Below, one piece after another: positions 1 to 12,273 of a DNA stretch of 64,000 nucleotides. The first letter of the stretch is position 1; each line of letters opens with the position of its first letter. The notes under the pieces are model-generated. The model worked only from the letters and a program-made list of their open reading frames with translations, had not been told where the DNA came from and made no database searches. This DNA comes from Lytechinus pictus (Eukaryota; Echinodermata; Echinoidea; Temnopleuroida; Toxopneustidae): contig NC_087257.1 in the NCBI RefSeq assembly GCF_037042905.1, forward strand, positions 24,015,001-24,079,000. Direction: 5' to 3'. The position numbers were made by a program, and so were the translations under genes.

Positions 1-36
1 TTAAAAACTAAATGTCCTCTTGCTCCAACAGAGAAG

Positions 37-1363
37 CAGTGGCGTTTGGTGGGCCCCCCCAGGTGCCCCCCTGAAAAAAATTGGCAGAGCAAAAAAAAAG
101 GGAGAAAGAAAAAAAGGGAGAAAGAAGAAAAGAAAAAAGGAAAAGAAGAAGAAAGACAGAAGAAAAAAAAAGAAGAGGAAAATAAGAGGAGGAAGACGAG
201 TGAGTGAAATAATGTGAAGGGAAGACTTGCAAAAAAAACACAAATCTTTCTACACAAAACTTCGCGCCAGAATTGCCTGTTCGATGAGATTCATATCTTG
301 CTCAATAGGCTGATATGGAGCAAGTTTTGAAGTCAATATACAAAATATATTTTAGCTCGGACATCGAGCTTTCATCAATTTTTTTTCATTAAAAAATTTG
401 AGTGCTCTAGCTGTAAAATGTCCCTTTTATAGTCTACATATCAGCATTTTTAAGCTCACGCTGCGTGGTCAAATTGTTTGATTTGCCAAGTTCCTATTGT
501 CTACGTGTATTCCATAATGTTCCATTAAACAAATGTATTCAGACTGCCCAGATTCTAGGTCTAAATCTAAATCATGCGCGATAGCCCGCATGTTCTTCAT
601 ATTAAATGTACTTAAATTATCCAGTTTCACATCAGATTATCAATAATTGTCTGCTCACACTTCACGATCGCATTATTAATGATACCCAATTAACTATATC
701 CTATTTATGATTTACAAAATATGAATAGAGTGTCCCGCTTTTAGGTCTAAAATCTCAATATTCTTCCTCTCGCGCTTCGCGCTCGCATCAATTGTCTAGT
801 TACATACCTATCCTATTTATTAATACAAAGAGTGCTTAGAATGACAATTTTTTATGTCGGAATGTCAAAAAAATTTGCTCGCGCTTCGCGCTCGCATTAT
901 TGAAATATATACCGTCTTCGTGGGTAACTGTAAGCAGTCCTTAACAGTTCCCTTTTCGAAAATGCTAGAACAGTTAATAAAAATTTCTGCTCGCGCTTGG
1001 CGTTCGCAGTAACCATCTAGTTACATACGAATCTTGTTCAGGATCACACATAACATTGCCCAGAATATTAAATATTCAGGACAAAATACATGAAAGTAAA
1101 AAAAAAAAAAAATCGCTCGCGCTTCGCGCTCGCACTTTTTATAAGGCTCATGAGATTATTTCATGTTTATGATATTTTATAAGAATAAAACTAGGAAGTG
1201 ACTGATCGGGGGAATATAGGTGAAGATAATTTCGGGCCCCGTCCCCTATTGGCGAAAGTCGGATCCGCCCTTGTGACACATACACAACGGAAAAAATGGT
1301 GCCCCCCTGAAAAAGCAAGGACCCCCCAGTGCCTCCCAGGAAAAAATCCTAGCTACGCCACTG
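37..1363. mobile_element. hAT-like element, longer version, in copy A
   Basis: Terminal motifs CAGTGGCG and CGCCACTG are flanked by a perfect 8-bp duplication CAGAGAAG (29-36 and 1,364-1,371), as expected for hAT transposons. Inside are a C/G run, a purine-rich tract (about 85-235) and a tandem array of roughly 110-125-bp units, each ending in a 'GCTCGCGCTTCGCGCTCGC' hairpin (about 769, 877, 988, 1,114). There is no transposase, so it is non-autonomous. Confidence 0.85.
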
Positions 1364-1474
1364 CAGAGAAGGGAGAGGAAGTGACGGATATGGCAGTACA
1401 GGCGAATGCTATATTCTTCGGGTCTTAATGGCGAATCAAATTTTGAAGTTTATTCGATTATCATCAAGAAAGAG

Positions 1475-1640
1475 AGGTGCCGTACGTGGGCGAGTGGTCT
1501 AAGGCGCCTGGCTACACATGGACGGGTTTGATCCCCGGCCGAGGCACCTATGCCCGTGAGCAAGGCATTTAATCGGCAATGCTCTTTTAATCTGCATTTA
1601 AATAAATGGAAATGCTACATGCATTATTGGTAAGGTGTAC
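1475..1640 (+). mobile_element. tRNA-derived SINE (copy A)
   Basis: The tRNA-like head at 1,475-1,549 has paired ends AGGTGCC/GGCACCT, an A box TGGGCGAGTGG and a decayed B box GGTTTGATCCC. An unrelated body with 'GCAAGGCATTTAATCGGCAA' follows. The copy B homologue at 35,539 keeps a perfect B box. This is a SINE or tRNA pseudogene, not a credible functional tRNA. Confidence 0.65.
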
Positions 1641-1836
1641 ATTTGCTGTTAAAAAAGTATAAGGGGTTTACTCATGTTTGCACAAAGAAAATATCATAGT
1701 TTCAGATAGGGCCTATAGGCCTACAAAGCGTATACTTCATCGTTTTTATCCTAAAATTATACATACATGTATGTAAATATAAACTTTGAACTTGGATGAC
1801 AGTACTTTTTTATTATCAAATTACATATCTTTCCAG

Positions 1837-4800
1837 TACAGCAGCGATGAACAGGATGTTATGGTTTCAAAGCTACAAAGGAGGAAAATGCACAATGTAA
1901 AACGACCTGACACAAAACTTTCCAAGTAAGAATATGTATTTGAATGTCCACTATAATTTTCTTTCATGAGGGGCAGAAATATTCGTGTTGTAAATATTGC
2001 ATGTTATCATTATTCAGAGAATTTGATGAATTGTATCGTTTGTCATAAATAGGTGTTGATATATGAAACAGGCTTCAAAGATTTATAGATTCAATGAAAA
2101 GCAAAGTTTAACTTCAGAAAAAGATAAAAAGGATCATGATCGATTAAATTGATTTATACACGAAAATTGCAATTAACTCTTTTTTCATTCTAGGCTGACA
2201 TTGCGATAAAATGCAGATCCGACTAAAATGACAGAATTTTTTGGGGGTCAATTTTTAATATTACAAAACGTCCTAATTCTCTCCCTTCTCTTTCTCTTCT
2301 ATTTCTTTTCTTCTGGAAAAGGAAGAGGGAAGGAATCAGAGAGGTGAAAGACGCGGCCGTGCGCGAGCACGCTATCATTACCCAGGCGTTGTCGAGTTTT
2401 CTTAGACTCCTTGCCGAAAGCGACGTCGACGAGAGCGGCTCGATCACGAGAAAAGAACTCCAGCAGGCATTTTCCAAGAAGGTGGATTACTTTACGGACG
2501 GGCACCGTCGAACTCTTTTCGGGGACAACTGCCAAGTCGATGATATTTTCGACTATTTGAACCACGAAAAGGATGATGAGGTAAAGGACATGACGAGAAC
2601 TATTAACGTACTTATTATTAACATTATTATTTTATTTTGCACAATCCAAGAAAAAATACCAGCAATAGGATAAAGGGAGTCACATTGATGCCGGGAAAGG
2701 AAAAAGGGTGAAGTAACTATTAAGTATTGAATATTTACCCGAAGGTTTTCCAGGCCATGCGGTATTCGCAGGGTCTTTAATGAAACATTGTAGGTTTCAG
2801 AATCATAGTTCGAATCCATTTGATTTCAGAATCATAAGTCTGGATGCCAAAAAAGTTGAAATAAAATGTTTAAAAATACGGGAATAATGGAAAACAGTAG
2901 GGAAAACGTTCCCCGTGAGTGGGGTTAAATTTTTTAAATGTGCAAATGTGCGCCCCGCCCCCTTTTGGGAAATAGCCATCCATACATCCGGCATTTGTTT
3001 AACCGTACTTGAGAGTCTATCATCATCTCCTTTTAACGATTTCTCTTTCCTCACCAGATAACCTACCAGGAATTACAAGACTTCGCTGAGAAACGGGGCG
3101 TGGCCATCCAATCCAGTTTCGAGGGATACGGGAGAAAAGAGATCAAGTCATTTGGTCAGTTCCTCGGAGCTCTTTCCGACACCCTACTCGTTAATGTCAA
3201 AAGAATTTTTACCACGGTAAGTTCATTACAGTGAATATACTGTATTTATTTATTAAAAAATCTTTATACAGGATAAACATGTTCAGATAATATATACACT
3301 GTTTTTCAACATGGTCCTGTAGACATAGTAAATATCTAACAATGTACAGAAAAAATGCATTAAACAATCTAAATCCCTATATTTTTTATTGTAGGATTTA
3401 AATTTCAATGTGTACCCCATTTTGCCAATTTTGTGCTAAGATGCGATCTATTAGAATTAATTTCGATACTGACCAATACGCACAGCTTTCAAACGTCAGA
3501 ACTTTATTATATCATAACTCTCTTATTTACATCCGAATTTGATGTTTTTTTTAGTTTGATCGTTCTCTTTCCATTCAAACAATTAACCCGTTGACTACAG
3601 AATTGCTATAAGCTTTGTACAGGTCGCGCTTGGTTCCTAAGAGGCAATGGGTTAACTTCTGTAACAGCAGTAATCTCTTTATGACACACTAATGTTTAAT
3701 CGCTGATGTGGTTTACGGTACACCATGTGAAGTGTTGTAGAAACAGTGGATAGGAGAAGAGAAGAAATGGATAGGCGAGAAAGTGGAGATTTGAGAGTAG
3801 AGTATTCTTTCTTGAAAGTAGTCCTGAAAAGGACTGTAAACCAGGAAAGATTGATGAGTTGAGAACAGCTTGAGTAGTAGAGCTAGTGAGGAGATGCTGG
3901 CTTGAGTCGGCGAGTAGAGATGATGAGTAGTAGAGAGACTCGACGTTTCGGGCAGGTTGACTGTCCGTCTTCAAACAACATCACACTAATGTTTGTATAT
4001 ACTATCTATTATTTAAATATTCACAGGACGAGGACATCGGCCGAACGATTGGTATCGATACCGTCTATGTTGGTACCACTGATTTTGAACTGGAAGAGGG
4101 CGACATACAATTTTTGTTTGAGGTATTTTCATTTCTATGTTTATTTTTGGGACGAGACATTAAAATGAATTGCACACATGTACACTATTTCCTTCAGTTC
4201 TGATTGACGGGGGAGCACTGGGGCCGTTTCATGGAAGTTGCCAGCACTGCATGACGAGCTGCATTATCTGACAGTTACCATAGTAACAGTCAGACAGCTG
4301 TGTTTCTCAGTCAAACAGATCCGACAACTTGCAGGATGAAAAATATGGACATATTAATGTTGATAAAGAGTCCCCGATATGGATAAGTCTGATGTTGTAT
4401 ACAAAAAAAAATGTTTTATACAACAGAAAATAAAAGTTAGACACCTGCGTTTCTCTGACAACTTGCCGAATGATAAATGTCCCAATTGGAGGATGAAAAT
4501 AGGGGACAAATGTTCCCAATGTTCTCCTTGTCTCTGGCGGTTAAACTGATATTGTTGACAAGCTCAGATTTTGGGGAATCTAAACAAATTATTCCTTGTT
4601 CTCTCAACAAAATAGTCCTTGGCCTTCTTGATATTGCTTTAAACAGAATAGGGGAGATATATATATATATCATATTATTGATATGAATATACTTTTTTTT
4701 AAATATATACAGCAAGGAGAGCGAGCAGTTCGATCTTACCTCCGCCATTATGTGAGACTCCACGACCCACCTCTGAAGAAAGAACTGCGAGGCGGAAGAA

Positions 4801-5393
4801 CAACAGAGAGCACATTTCCCTATAGAGAACCCAAGCAACAGCTTCACGCAGATCAAGAGCTAGCAAGGGACTCCAAACAAGGGTCTGCCGTTCTATCCCG
4901 CACTAACTTACACTCGCATAACCTAAGTGTGAATGCAACCTCGCAAGATACATTGGATAGGTCGGCCCCGTTGCCGAGTCGCCTGGACAGTGGACCGCCG
5001 ATACTTATCTCGGAACCGACGGAATAAGTGCCTCGTAGCCGCACCCGGTTGCCGCCACTCGAAGGCACTAGTCACAGAAGTCCCTCACCAACAAGGTTCG
5101 ATGTTATCCCCATGGGCTCTCGCAGTTCGCTTCGTCTTGGGAACTCTCCGATTTCATCTCCAAAGTTGCTTCATGGTGAGAACTGCCCGAGTACATCTCC
5201 AAGGAGTATGTCTCCGGGCTTGTTTCATGGCGGGAACACTCCGACGAGATCTCCGAGATTGATTCATGATGGATATTCTCGAAGTACATCTCCTCGATCA
5301 AGGTCTGACGGGGAAAAGCTTGTACGTGCGAAGAGAGGGAAAAGGTCAGCAAAGGACTTGTTAAACAGTGCATTTGATCAGTACGATTCTTGA
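1837..5393 (+). CDS. Copy A of the patatin/EF-hand gene, exons 6-10 only, with premature stop
   Basis: Exons at 1,837-1,925, 2,322-2,580, 3,058-3,216, 4,027-4,122 and 4,713-5,393 match exons 6-10 of the copy ending at 40,297. They encode the EF-hand pair, the C-terminal patatin segment and the tail. Exons 6-9 (603 nt) are identical to the other copy. Exon 10 has the same length (681 nt) but about 20 substitutions, including GAA to TAA at 5,025-5,027, which removes the last 122 residues, i.e. the SP/TP-rich tail. Catalytic exons 1-5 would lie left of the window, so it cannot be told whether this is a whole gene or a 3' fragment. A candidate AATAAA present downstream of the other copy (40,561) reads AAGAAA here (5,661). 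The EF-hand and patatin parts stay intact, so a tail-less protein is possible if a promoter and 5' exons exist. Confidence 0.75.
3698..3981 (-). mobile_element. 284-bp Penelope-like fragment with degenerate hammerhead, copy A only
   Basis: Flanked by a 13-bp duplication CACACTAATGTTT (3,685-3,697; 3,982-3,994); the empty site is intact in copy B (about 37,745). On the minus strand 3,942-3,975 reads TTGAAGA, a 7-bp stem with one mismatch, then CGAAACGTC, which resembles the hammerhead ribozyme core of Penelope-like elements with C3 changed to T. Confidence 0.5.
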
Positions 5394-8300
5394 GAAAGGG
5401 CCTTATTATGATTTTTTCTTTTAATACAGAACAAAAGTCTCTATTTAATGCAGGTTCTGAGCGTCTTCCAATCAAATCAGATCGAACCATCATGGCTGAT
5501 GAGTTTCGAGTTGGTGTTAACTTTAGTTTTGTCAGAGTAGGAAATTTGATTTTGATTTTCGCAAGAGTGGGGGACATCACATTATGCAGAATAGCGCTTA
5601 TAGTTATATATCTGTCTAAGTGTGGAAAACAATTTTTTGTGTTTTCCCTGCAAATGCACTAAGAAATGATATTCAAAAGACACGCAGTCTCTTTCAGATT
5701 ACAAATCTAACAAAAGTGAATTTGGTCTTTTTTGAAAAGATGTTGGAAATATTTATATGTATTTCTCCCACTATTACCTCTTAGTCAACTTTCCGATCCC
5801 CACCCATTGATTTAACTCTGGCTAGTTTTTAGGCAAAAGGCTACATTTAGATGCACATATCTTGAATACAGAAACCTACATGTGTTGTAGTATGTTATTT
5901 ATTTGTAGTTCGATTTCTTAGAATTCCATTGCAATGCATCAATTATTGATTATGGATTTATTTTTTGCACATAGGAAAGCTATATTTAAGTCATCACTAT
6001 TTGCCTAATTGCCTTGCACACTTTTTCTTTGCAATAAAAGTTAATTACGCAGTTGCAATGATGGAAAATTCATCATTACGTTAATTGTTTAACAAAAACT
6101 TGGAATTTATTTTATAGTTTTACTTTATAGCTGCACATGTTAGCCATCTAGGTATAGGCAAATGAACTGGTGCTTGACAAGAAACTTAACACTGTAATAA
6201 AGAAGAAATACTGGAGCAAAGTGTTAAGTTAACCAACTAATCAAATATATTTATTAATTTTGCACATCATCATGTGCTAATTATTGCTTTACATAACTAC
6301 AAATGTGATCACATTTTCACTGTTGGCATTAATAAGAAATACTTTGACATAACATCAAGTCAGTGTGACATTTCAAAAGTGGAATGTGTTAACTCGTTAA
6401 GTCATTTTGTAACCCTGAAGAGACAAAATATCCTTTTCTTTCTGAAAAAAGAAAAAATTACAATAGCAGACCTCCTAACCCTTCATAACACAGAAATTTT
6501 GATAATTTTGCTCCAAAGAGAACCTTACCAAAGATATAGATATAAGTGAAGTGAACTAAGAAAATCTGTACTTATTTTGAGATAATAATACAAGTATGGT
6601 ATCTTCATCACTTTGGCAGTATTTTTTTTATACATACAAAAAAAAATCGATTCCTTCAAACAATTCAAATGTTCCTAAAATTTTTAACAGCACTGTAAAA
6701 TATTAACAATTTTTTATAAAGAAGTATTTTGGATGAGAAAATTGCTCACAATGTACATGTAATGCATTGTATAAATCAATATGGGAAGAATTTTACCCCA
6801 CAAAATAAATAAGACAAAAAATGGGTAAGATTCACTTGGTCTACAAGTAGTTTGTCTAATTCTGAGACACTCTTATACTACATTTAGTCGGCTAAACCCA
6901 GTGGTCCGTGTTCTTAAACCCTGGGGCCCATTTCATAAAGCTGTTCGTAAGTTAAATGACGTTCACCATTATTTGTTGGTGATTATTTAGCGCGTAAGAA
7001 AGTATCACCAGTCGTTCTTAAAGTCGCTCTTAACTTACGATCAGCTTTATGAAACACCCATCAGGTTTAAAGTTGTAGTTTAACTATGGAAAGCCAGTTG
7101 TTACATATATTTCTAACAGTAGAGGTTCAATCAGCTCATTTGACTCCCAAAACGTTAAATGCCTGGGAAGGATAAGTATGACAGTCTTCACCATTAAAGA
7201 ATTAGAAAAGACCACAGTAAACATAAGAAGCAATCACTGTAAACAAAATTCTGAAACGTCTGGCTTCTCATAATTTTAGCACAGAGTTAGACATGGTCTA
7301 AGTTAAACCCGACTTAAGAATATGGGCCAAGTCCAATACCCACTTAGTCAATTTGTCTACATATTATTTACCGCTTTAAAAAATTAAGATTGGGTACAGT
7401 TCATTTAATCAGAGAGACAAAGTAATTGTACACCAAGTGGCAATTTACCCCAAAATGTACCAAAAATGAAAAAAAATATTTATGTTACTGGCATGTGGTC
7501 AGAACAAGGATTAGAGGAAAGCCCTTCTCAACTACTGCATATGCCTTTAAAATATGAATTCATTAACTTGATCTGTGCACCTTTAAAAGATGGGTTAACC
7601 ATGTGACATTTGTAATTCAGTGAGTGTTGCTTCCTCTTTGTGTATCTTGTTTTTAATTCTACTATATTCAATAACTGTGATTTTCTTAATTCTGTGAATA
7701 TTTTATTTTTAGCTTTTAAGTATATACTTTCAATACCATTATATTGTGGCTGGTTAGGAGGTGGAACTAAATTTTATCAAAAATTCTCGGTGGATTTTGA
7801 CAAATACAAATATTTTTGTAAGATGTACAAGATAATGACAATCACTTAACATTGTAATTTTCCCCCTATCTTTGCCAATAGAAGGGGAAAACCCATCATT
7901 TAGCTCTAGTTAACAAGGAAGAAGTATTGAAATACAATCCCTTTCAGCTATCATTAAAACATTTCACTTAAATTTGTATCAGTGCATACAAAGGCTTGTG
8001 AATGGTACTTCAAAGGCTCAGGGAAAATTTTGCCGTGTTTTGGATTGATTTTATATTAACTTTAAACAAATGATAGTTGTGAATTTCCACTGTCATGTTA
8101 ACAATACAATATTGCTACCATATGTACACAGGCTAAGTGTATTCCTGATAATTCATTTATTAACATTAAACATACATTCTTACCATTTGATATAATATTG
8201 ATGCAAATAAATTGTGAACATGAAATATATATATTTCAGATGATGTTTATTACTTTCTGTTCCTGAAATAAGTATGTTAACAGAGTGAAAGAATAATATG

Positions 8301-8682
8301 AGTGTGATGGCTATTGTATATTTCTTACATTTGTAACGTATATAAACTTTATAAAGGTGGCACACACATGTAGTGATACAAATGATGACTAAAAAGAAAA
8401 ATTCTTGTGTAAAAAGTTGTACACATCTTGTTGAGAATGGGATACAATTCAGCAGGTATATGTATTAATCTCCACTGTTTAAAATCACTGTACTGATAAT
8501 CTGAAACACATCTCCACCAAGTACCCAAAATTATAGAAACCACAGGCAAATGAAATAAATAATCTAAAAACTGATTTCATCAAGTTTGATAGTAGAAAAA
8601 GTCAATCACCGCTGAAATGAATGTAAAACAAGCAAAGAATTCAGACATAACCTTAATTAACAAAATAAAACAAATAGGCACA
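5394..8682. other. Convergent intergenic region, copy A
   Basis: AT-rich, conserved with 40,298-43,475. It holds 3' UTR sequence of both genes and the MITE at 6,923. No coding signal was seen. Confidence 0.7.
6923..7062. mobile_element. Palindromic MITE, copy A only
   Basis: Ends 'GGGGCCCATTTCATAAAGC' and 'GCTTTATGAAACACCC' form inverted repeats with the GTTCGTAAGTTAA family interior. Copy B at about 41,820-41,850 lacks it and retains a short TTTAAA-rich site. Confidence 0.65.
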
Positions 8683-9256
8683 TTATAACTCATCTCTGTC
8701 TTGAAGCTGTGCTACTGTAGCATGCTCCTCGATAAATTCACTAAATTTTTCTACTGACCTATCGCCGCCTTCAAACTTGACAGGATTGTTCTTATCTGTT
8801 GCTTTTGAGAAATAAATTGTCGGAAATCCTGTGGTTGAGTACGCTGGATTTGATATATCATTGGCAGTAGCGTCCATCTTAGCGATGACTAGGTTCTTGG
8901 TGTTTGCATATTTCTTGCCTAATTTCTTGTATTCCGGCTCTAATTTTTTACAATGTCCGCACCACGGTGCATAAAACTCAATAAGGACGTCTTTTGACTT
9001 ATCCAGGACGATTTTCTCGAATGTTTTCCCGACGACGGTCTTGACAGCTGCTTTGGATTTCTTTGGAATGGGCTGGGACTTGATGACAGGTTTTATGTCA
9101 CCTATGGAAAAAAAAAAGCAGAAAGAATATCAACCTTCAGTTCATGCAACAATGAAATTTCACATAACAGATCACAGCACAAATGAAGGTCTGAATCCAT
9201 TAGAAGGGCACATGATCTCTAAAAAATCTGAGAATGCTTGATCCATAGATGACATT

Positions 9257-9640
9257 GTGGGGTCGACATGGTTTAGTGGTTCTGACTCTCCTCTTTCAAT
9301 CAGAGGGTCGTGGGTTCAAATCTCAGCCATGGCATTTTACCTTATGCAAGAAATTTACCCACATTGTGCCGCATTCAGCCAAGGTGGGTGTTTCACAAAG
9401 CTGTTCGTAAGTTAAGAGCAACTTTAAGAACAACTGGTGAACCTTTCTTACGCGCTAAATAATCATCAATGAACATTTAATGGTGAATATCATTTACCAC
9501 AAGAAAGGTTCACCAGTCGTTCTTAACTTACAGACAGCTTTATGAAATGGCCCCCTGGTGAGGTGAATGGTAACCTGCAGGATTAATGCCTTGATTCACT
9601 GAGCGCTGGAGGCGGCCCGAGCTAAAGCTGGGGTAATAAA
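9257..9640 (+). mobile_element. Second tRNA-headed SINE with nested MITE (copy A, PDIA4 intron 9)
   Basis: The head (9,257-9,334) contains TGGTTTAGTGGTT and GGGTTCAAATCTC. The body continues 'CCCACATTGTGCCGCA...' and is interrupted at about 9,387-9,556 by a palindromic MITE ('CAAAGCTGTTCGTAAGTTAA' ends). The body resumes with 'GGTGAGGTGAATGGTAACC'. An uninterrupted relative of the body is at 47,045-47,165. Confidence 0.65.
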
Positions 9641-9759
9641 TAATACATTATTTCTAGATAGATGGCGGTATATAGATGCCTACTACCGGTATTATTATCA
9701 TTATTACTATTCTTTCTTTCTTATTTCATCTCAATGTGCCACCCAATGACTAAAAATGG

Positions 9760-9940
9760 GTACCCAGTAAGTTGTATGTAAGTTATGAACGACTTTTTTT
9801 TTAATGAACAACGGGTGATCCTTAAAAGGAACTTCATCATCATCAATGAAAAATCAAGAGTGTATCATTTACCAAAGAAAGGATCACCAGTCGTTCATAG
9901 CCACTCATAACTTACTAACAGCTTTATGAAACACCCACCT
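9760..9940. mobile_element. Third copy of the GCTTTATGAAAC MITE family, copy A only
   Basis: 'AGTTATGAACGAC ... GTCGTTCATAG ... AACAGCTTTATGAAACACCC' is an inverted arrangement. The matching part of copy B (about 44,545-44,895) is unrelated sequence, so this intron 9 patch is not shared. Confidence 0.5.
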
Positions 9941-10968
9941 GGTCCATTGGAATTATATATATATATACACATATATATAGATATTCACCTTACCATACGA
10001 TCAAATACCCTTTGAAATCTGCATGTTGGTTAAAAGGTTGTACATACCATTCTGCCATGATCTGATGAAATCCCTGAGAACTTCTGATTCAAACTCATCC
10101 TCCGGTTCCAGTTTGTACTTCAGTCCACCAGCCCCAAATATCCCAACGTTGATGTCCTCACCGCTGTCATCGAGCTCAAGCTGCTTCAGCTCATTTGCAA
10201 ATTCATCCTCATCGGCGATGGCGAAGAGGAGCTCGTCAAATTCATTGTCTTTAGCAACCTCAACAATTTTTTGACGATAGATCTCAGTGGCTGTGACATC
10301 GGAAGAGAGTAAATAAAAATAAACGGTTAACTTTAGATCCAGGAGAAGTTTTGAAGCAAAGGAAACCATGTCAAAGAGTGTATGTTATTTTGCGTGCATA
10401 CTTTGACACAAATGACGGGGGTTCATAGAAAGAATTTCATAGCTCACAACTATTGTTTCTGTCTTTTGCAGTACTTTCTCTTTTAACCTCAAGTTTGACA
10501 AGCATTCTGCTAAATATGTTAGGTCATGTTCATCACAATCGTGAACATGATACAATTGGAGCTCCCTTATCTTGAAAAAAAAAACCAACAAATAACAAAA
10601 GAAATCAATCGACTTCTAAGAAAAGAAGAGTTTAAAAAACAAATAAGATTATTGGAAAATAAATGTAGTATGATTTCATGGAATTGACCTCCCCCCCCAA
10701 AAAAAAAGGTAGATACATGTACACAGTTCATACAAACACCTATTTACACACAAAATGGTCCACCAGATGCATAATTTCAGATAACACAGATCTATTCTGC
10801 AATGGAGCCCATTTCACAAACCCATTTGATCTTAAATGATTTAGACCTTATCTTATCATGAGTTGTTTTTTAAAGTAAAAAATAAGCTTTAAATCTTTCA
10901 TCCTCCTTACCAACTCTGTGATCAAGACTCCAATCCACCGAGTAGAAAGCCAACAGTAGAGGGCGGTC

Positions 10969-12082
10969 ATTTTTAACAAGTCCGCCAATTGTTTGATTAA
11001 TTAATCCTCCACAAAAATAATGCTAACGAATCCATTCGAAACACACTAAACCTAGTCGCACCAGCCATGATGGAGGGTCTCCCAACATGTCCAACGTTAG
11101 CCTCAATTCTATGTACCACAGTGTTGCCAGGTCCGAGCTGAAGAAAGTCCCCAAAAGGCACTCGAAAAATCTAATAATAAAAAAACGAAAAATTTAATAA
11201 GTCTTTCCTTTACTTTGGTTTTGATTTGTGTGTGCAAGGTCTATGGGGTGACAAAACCTCTGTTCTTAGTGCACCCACCCCCTTTCAGTCTGGAGCGCGC
11301 GCTCGTAAATCATATTTACTCGATAAGATAATAAATCATCACCTTTTTTAGATACCCTGGTGAGCTGAGGCACGTACAAGTCAAGTTCATTCTCGACAAA
11401 ATATGTCATTGCCATTACCATCGTTCATTGAACAGAAACCATCAGAACCTCTGGCTGGGACTGTACACGGCTTATATTAATATAAGAGAAAACATCAATT
11501 GAGATATCGGGGTAATGCTTAACATAGCATTAGAAAGAGAGGAAACGATTTTACCGAGCTTATCGCAAAGGCATTTTAAGGTTTAAAAAAACTCCGAAAG
11601 CGTTTGATGCAACCTTTATATGTATTTTTGTTTAAAAAAATAAAAGAGTATATGTAGTCAGTATTTCCGGATGGGGAGTGTGTGGATAGGGGCAGTCGGC
11701 CCCTACCCTCATCTCCGCGAATGACCATGGATGTAAATGTATGTCTATACGGAAAGTGCAATTTCCACAGTGAATATTGACCAGGTTTACGATAGAAGGG
11801 GATGAGGTCCGTGTTTTGCCCTCTCCTTTTATGCCTTATCGCATAATACTGTATAACGTCGAGATGATCTTCCTCAAAATATTATGAATCTTGACCAAGG
11901 GCCCCCTTTTCTGGTAAAGTCCCGTATTAATGCTCTTATTTTAAACCTCTGTGAAATGAATAAATAAAAGATAAGATTGATTTATTAAAAAAGAATGTAC
12001 ATATTATTTTCAATAAGAATTAGCTTTAATTGTTTTACAATTCTTTATTTCTTTTCTCTCTCTTTTTTTTCCTTCTTTTTTT
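10969..12082. other. Sequence right of the duplication breakpoint
   Basis: Unrelated to the PDIA4 gene. No exon for the FReD gene was recognised. Short open frames lack codon structure. Confidence 0.5.
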
Positions 12083-12261
<179 letters not shown>

Positions 12262-12273
12262 TCTCTTGCCAAG

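Larger units (their letters stand above)
1..10968. repeat. Segmental duplication copy A
   Basis: Collinear with 34,677-45,842. Base 1 aligns with 34,677, so the left edge is cut by the window; the right edge is a sharp break at 10,968. Exons are near identical and introns differ by a few percent plus several insertions. Offset is 34,676 at the left and 34,874 at the right. It contains 3' parts of the patatin/EF-hand and PDIA4 genes. Confidence 0.95.
8683..10968 (-). pseudogene. PDIA4: PDIA4 3' fragment in duplication copy A (exons 8 partial, 9, 10)
   Basis: Exon 10 copy 8,683-9,101, exon 9 copy 10,048-10,290 and the 3' 58 nt of exon 8 (10,911-10,968) correspond to residues 402-640 of the full gene, including the third CGHC site and RDEL. 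Homology stops abruptly at 10,968, inside exon 8 and at the first base of the Asp402 codon. Upstream sequence is unrelated: the frame stays open for a few codons but has no ATG before a stop. Splice sites are intact and there are no internal stops. Differences from the parent copy are few (F/L in exon 8; N/K, L/M and G/D in exon 9; silent changes elsewhere), so it is young. With no signal peptide or first two active sites it should not make a functional ER enzyme. Confidence 0.9.

Noticed and set aside
769-1135. CRISPR-like array (regularly spaced GC-rich palindromic repeats)
   Set aside because: This is a eukaryotic locus; the repeats are hairpins inside a hAT-type transposon, and spacers are related to each other.
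1475-1549. Functional tRNA gene
   Set aside because: Acceptor-like ends and A/B boxes are present but the anticodon arm is not convincing, the B box is decayed, and a repeat body follows; a SINE head fits better.
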